Assembly: GCA_025141015.1 (NCBI GenBank)
Contig: CP081098.1
Location: 2,796,501-2,860,500, forward strand
Direction: 5' to 3'
DNA length: 64,000 bases
Source of the DNA: Rhodobacteraceae bacterium M382
Lineage (GTDB): Bacteria; Pseudomonadota; Alphaproteobacteria; Rhodobacterales; Rhodobacteraceae
Translations under genes and position numbers: made by a program
The notes under the pieces: model-generated
Told to the model about the DNA's origin: nothing
Seen by the model: the letters and a program-made list of their open reading frames with translations, nothing else
The model's database searches: none
Part shown: piece after piece, positions 63,878 through 64,000 of the stretch
How the letters are laid out: each line of letters starts with the position of its first letter
Position numbering within the stretch: position 1 is the stretch's first letter

Positions 63878-64000
63878 TGAGGCCCCTCCCAGCTTGTTAC
63901 ATAACGGTCATGCCCAAACGTACCCACAAATGGCACCGTCGTGGAACACAAAATCGAACCGCCCGCGGGTAATGTCACAGGAACGCGGCACACCCTGTGT

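Noticed and set aside
1-64000. CRISPR array or prophage
   Set aside because: No set of regularly spaced repeats and no phage structural or integrase gene was seen; the only tandem repeat is the 43-bp pair near 12.6 kb.

Overview
The window looks like chromosomal DNA of a marine alphaproteobacterium of the order Rhodobacterales (Roseobacter group). Signs are the families present (MmcB, NrdR, DUF3305/DUF3306, SoxBDAG sarcosine oxidase, a TadE/TadG set), the riboflavin gene order (nrdR-ribD, ribE, ribB(A)-ribH-nusB), the dnaG-rpoD pair, and a tRNA-His with A73 and no encoded G-1, a known peculiarity of some alphaproteobacteria. I see no CRISPR array, intact prophage or recognisable defence system. 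All function calls come from reading translated sequence; no database search was run.

Layout. 1-5.1 kb: an accessory locus of the kind found beside formate dehydrogenases (DUF3306, DUF3305, a 4Fe-4S protein, a c-type cytochrome joined to a binding-protein-like domain, a biotin/lipoate-ligase-like protein, a DUF6505-like protein). 5.5-9.0 kb: tRNA-His, a GNAT acetyltransferase, mmcB, an ArsR-SRPBCC operon with a clear palindromic operator, and small membrane or secreted proteins. 9.1-19.6 kb: riboflavin genes and nusB/nrdR on the minus strand, interrupted by plus-strand genes for a hydroxyproline epimerase-like enzyme and for capsule assembly (kpsS, an outer-membrane export lipoprotein, kpsC). 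19.7-25.7 kb: YjbQ, two tandem secreted paralogues, rpoD and dnaG. 25.8-30.9 kb: soxBDAG. 31.0-32.1 kb: a decayed IS5-type transposase and unexplained DNA.

32.2-48.6 kb: glutamate-type dehydrogenase, a three-gene TadG/TadE/TadE set, a beta-hydroxyacid dehydrogenase, a LysR regulator with a reductive-dehalogenase-like protein, an adenylate cyclase, pirin, a TetR regulator, then hom-glpX-recJ and tRNA-Glu. 49.0-60.6 kb, just after tRNA-Glu: a catabolic unit with an oligopeptide-type ABC transporter (binding protein, two permeases, two ATPases), a CocE/NonD hydrolase, a YtcJ-type amidohydrolase, an M81 (MlrC-like) peptidase and a divergent XRE-type regulator. 60.9-63.9 kb: a 1000-residue adenylate cyclase with duplicated TolB-like and TPR modules.

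How the parts work together. The peptide unit reads as one pathway: import of a small modified peptide or amide, stepwise hydrolysis, and control by the divergent regulator. soxBDAG oxidises sarcosine to glycine, formaldehyde (or methylene-tetrahydrofolate) and peroxide; a formate dehydrogenase, suggested by the accessory genes at the left edge, would fit such one-carbon metabolism. The capsule genes supply the two Kdo-linker transferases and the outer-membrane exporter, but no inner-membrane kpsMTE exporter lies in the window.
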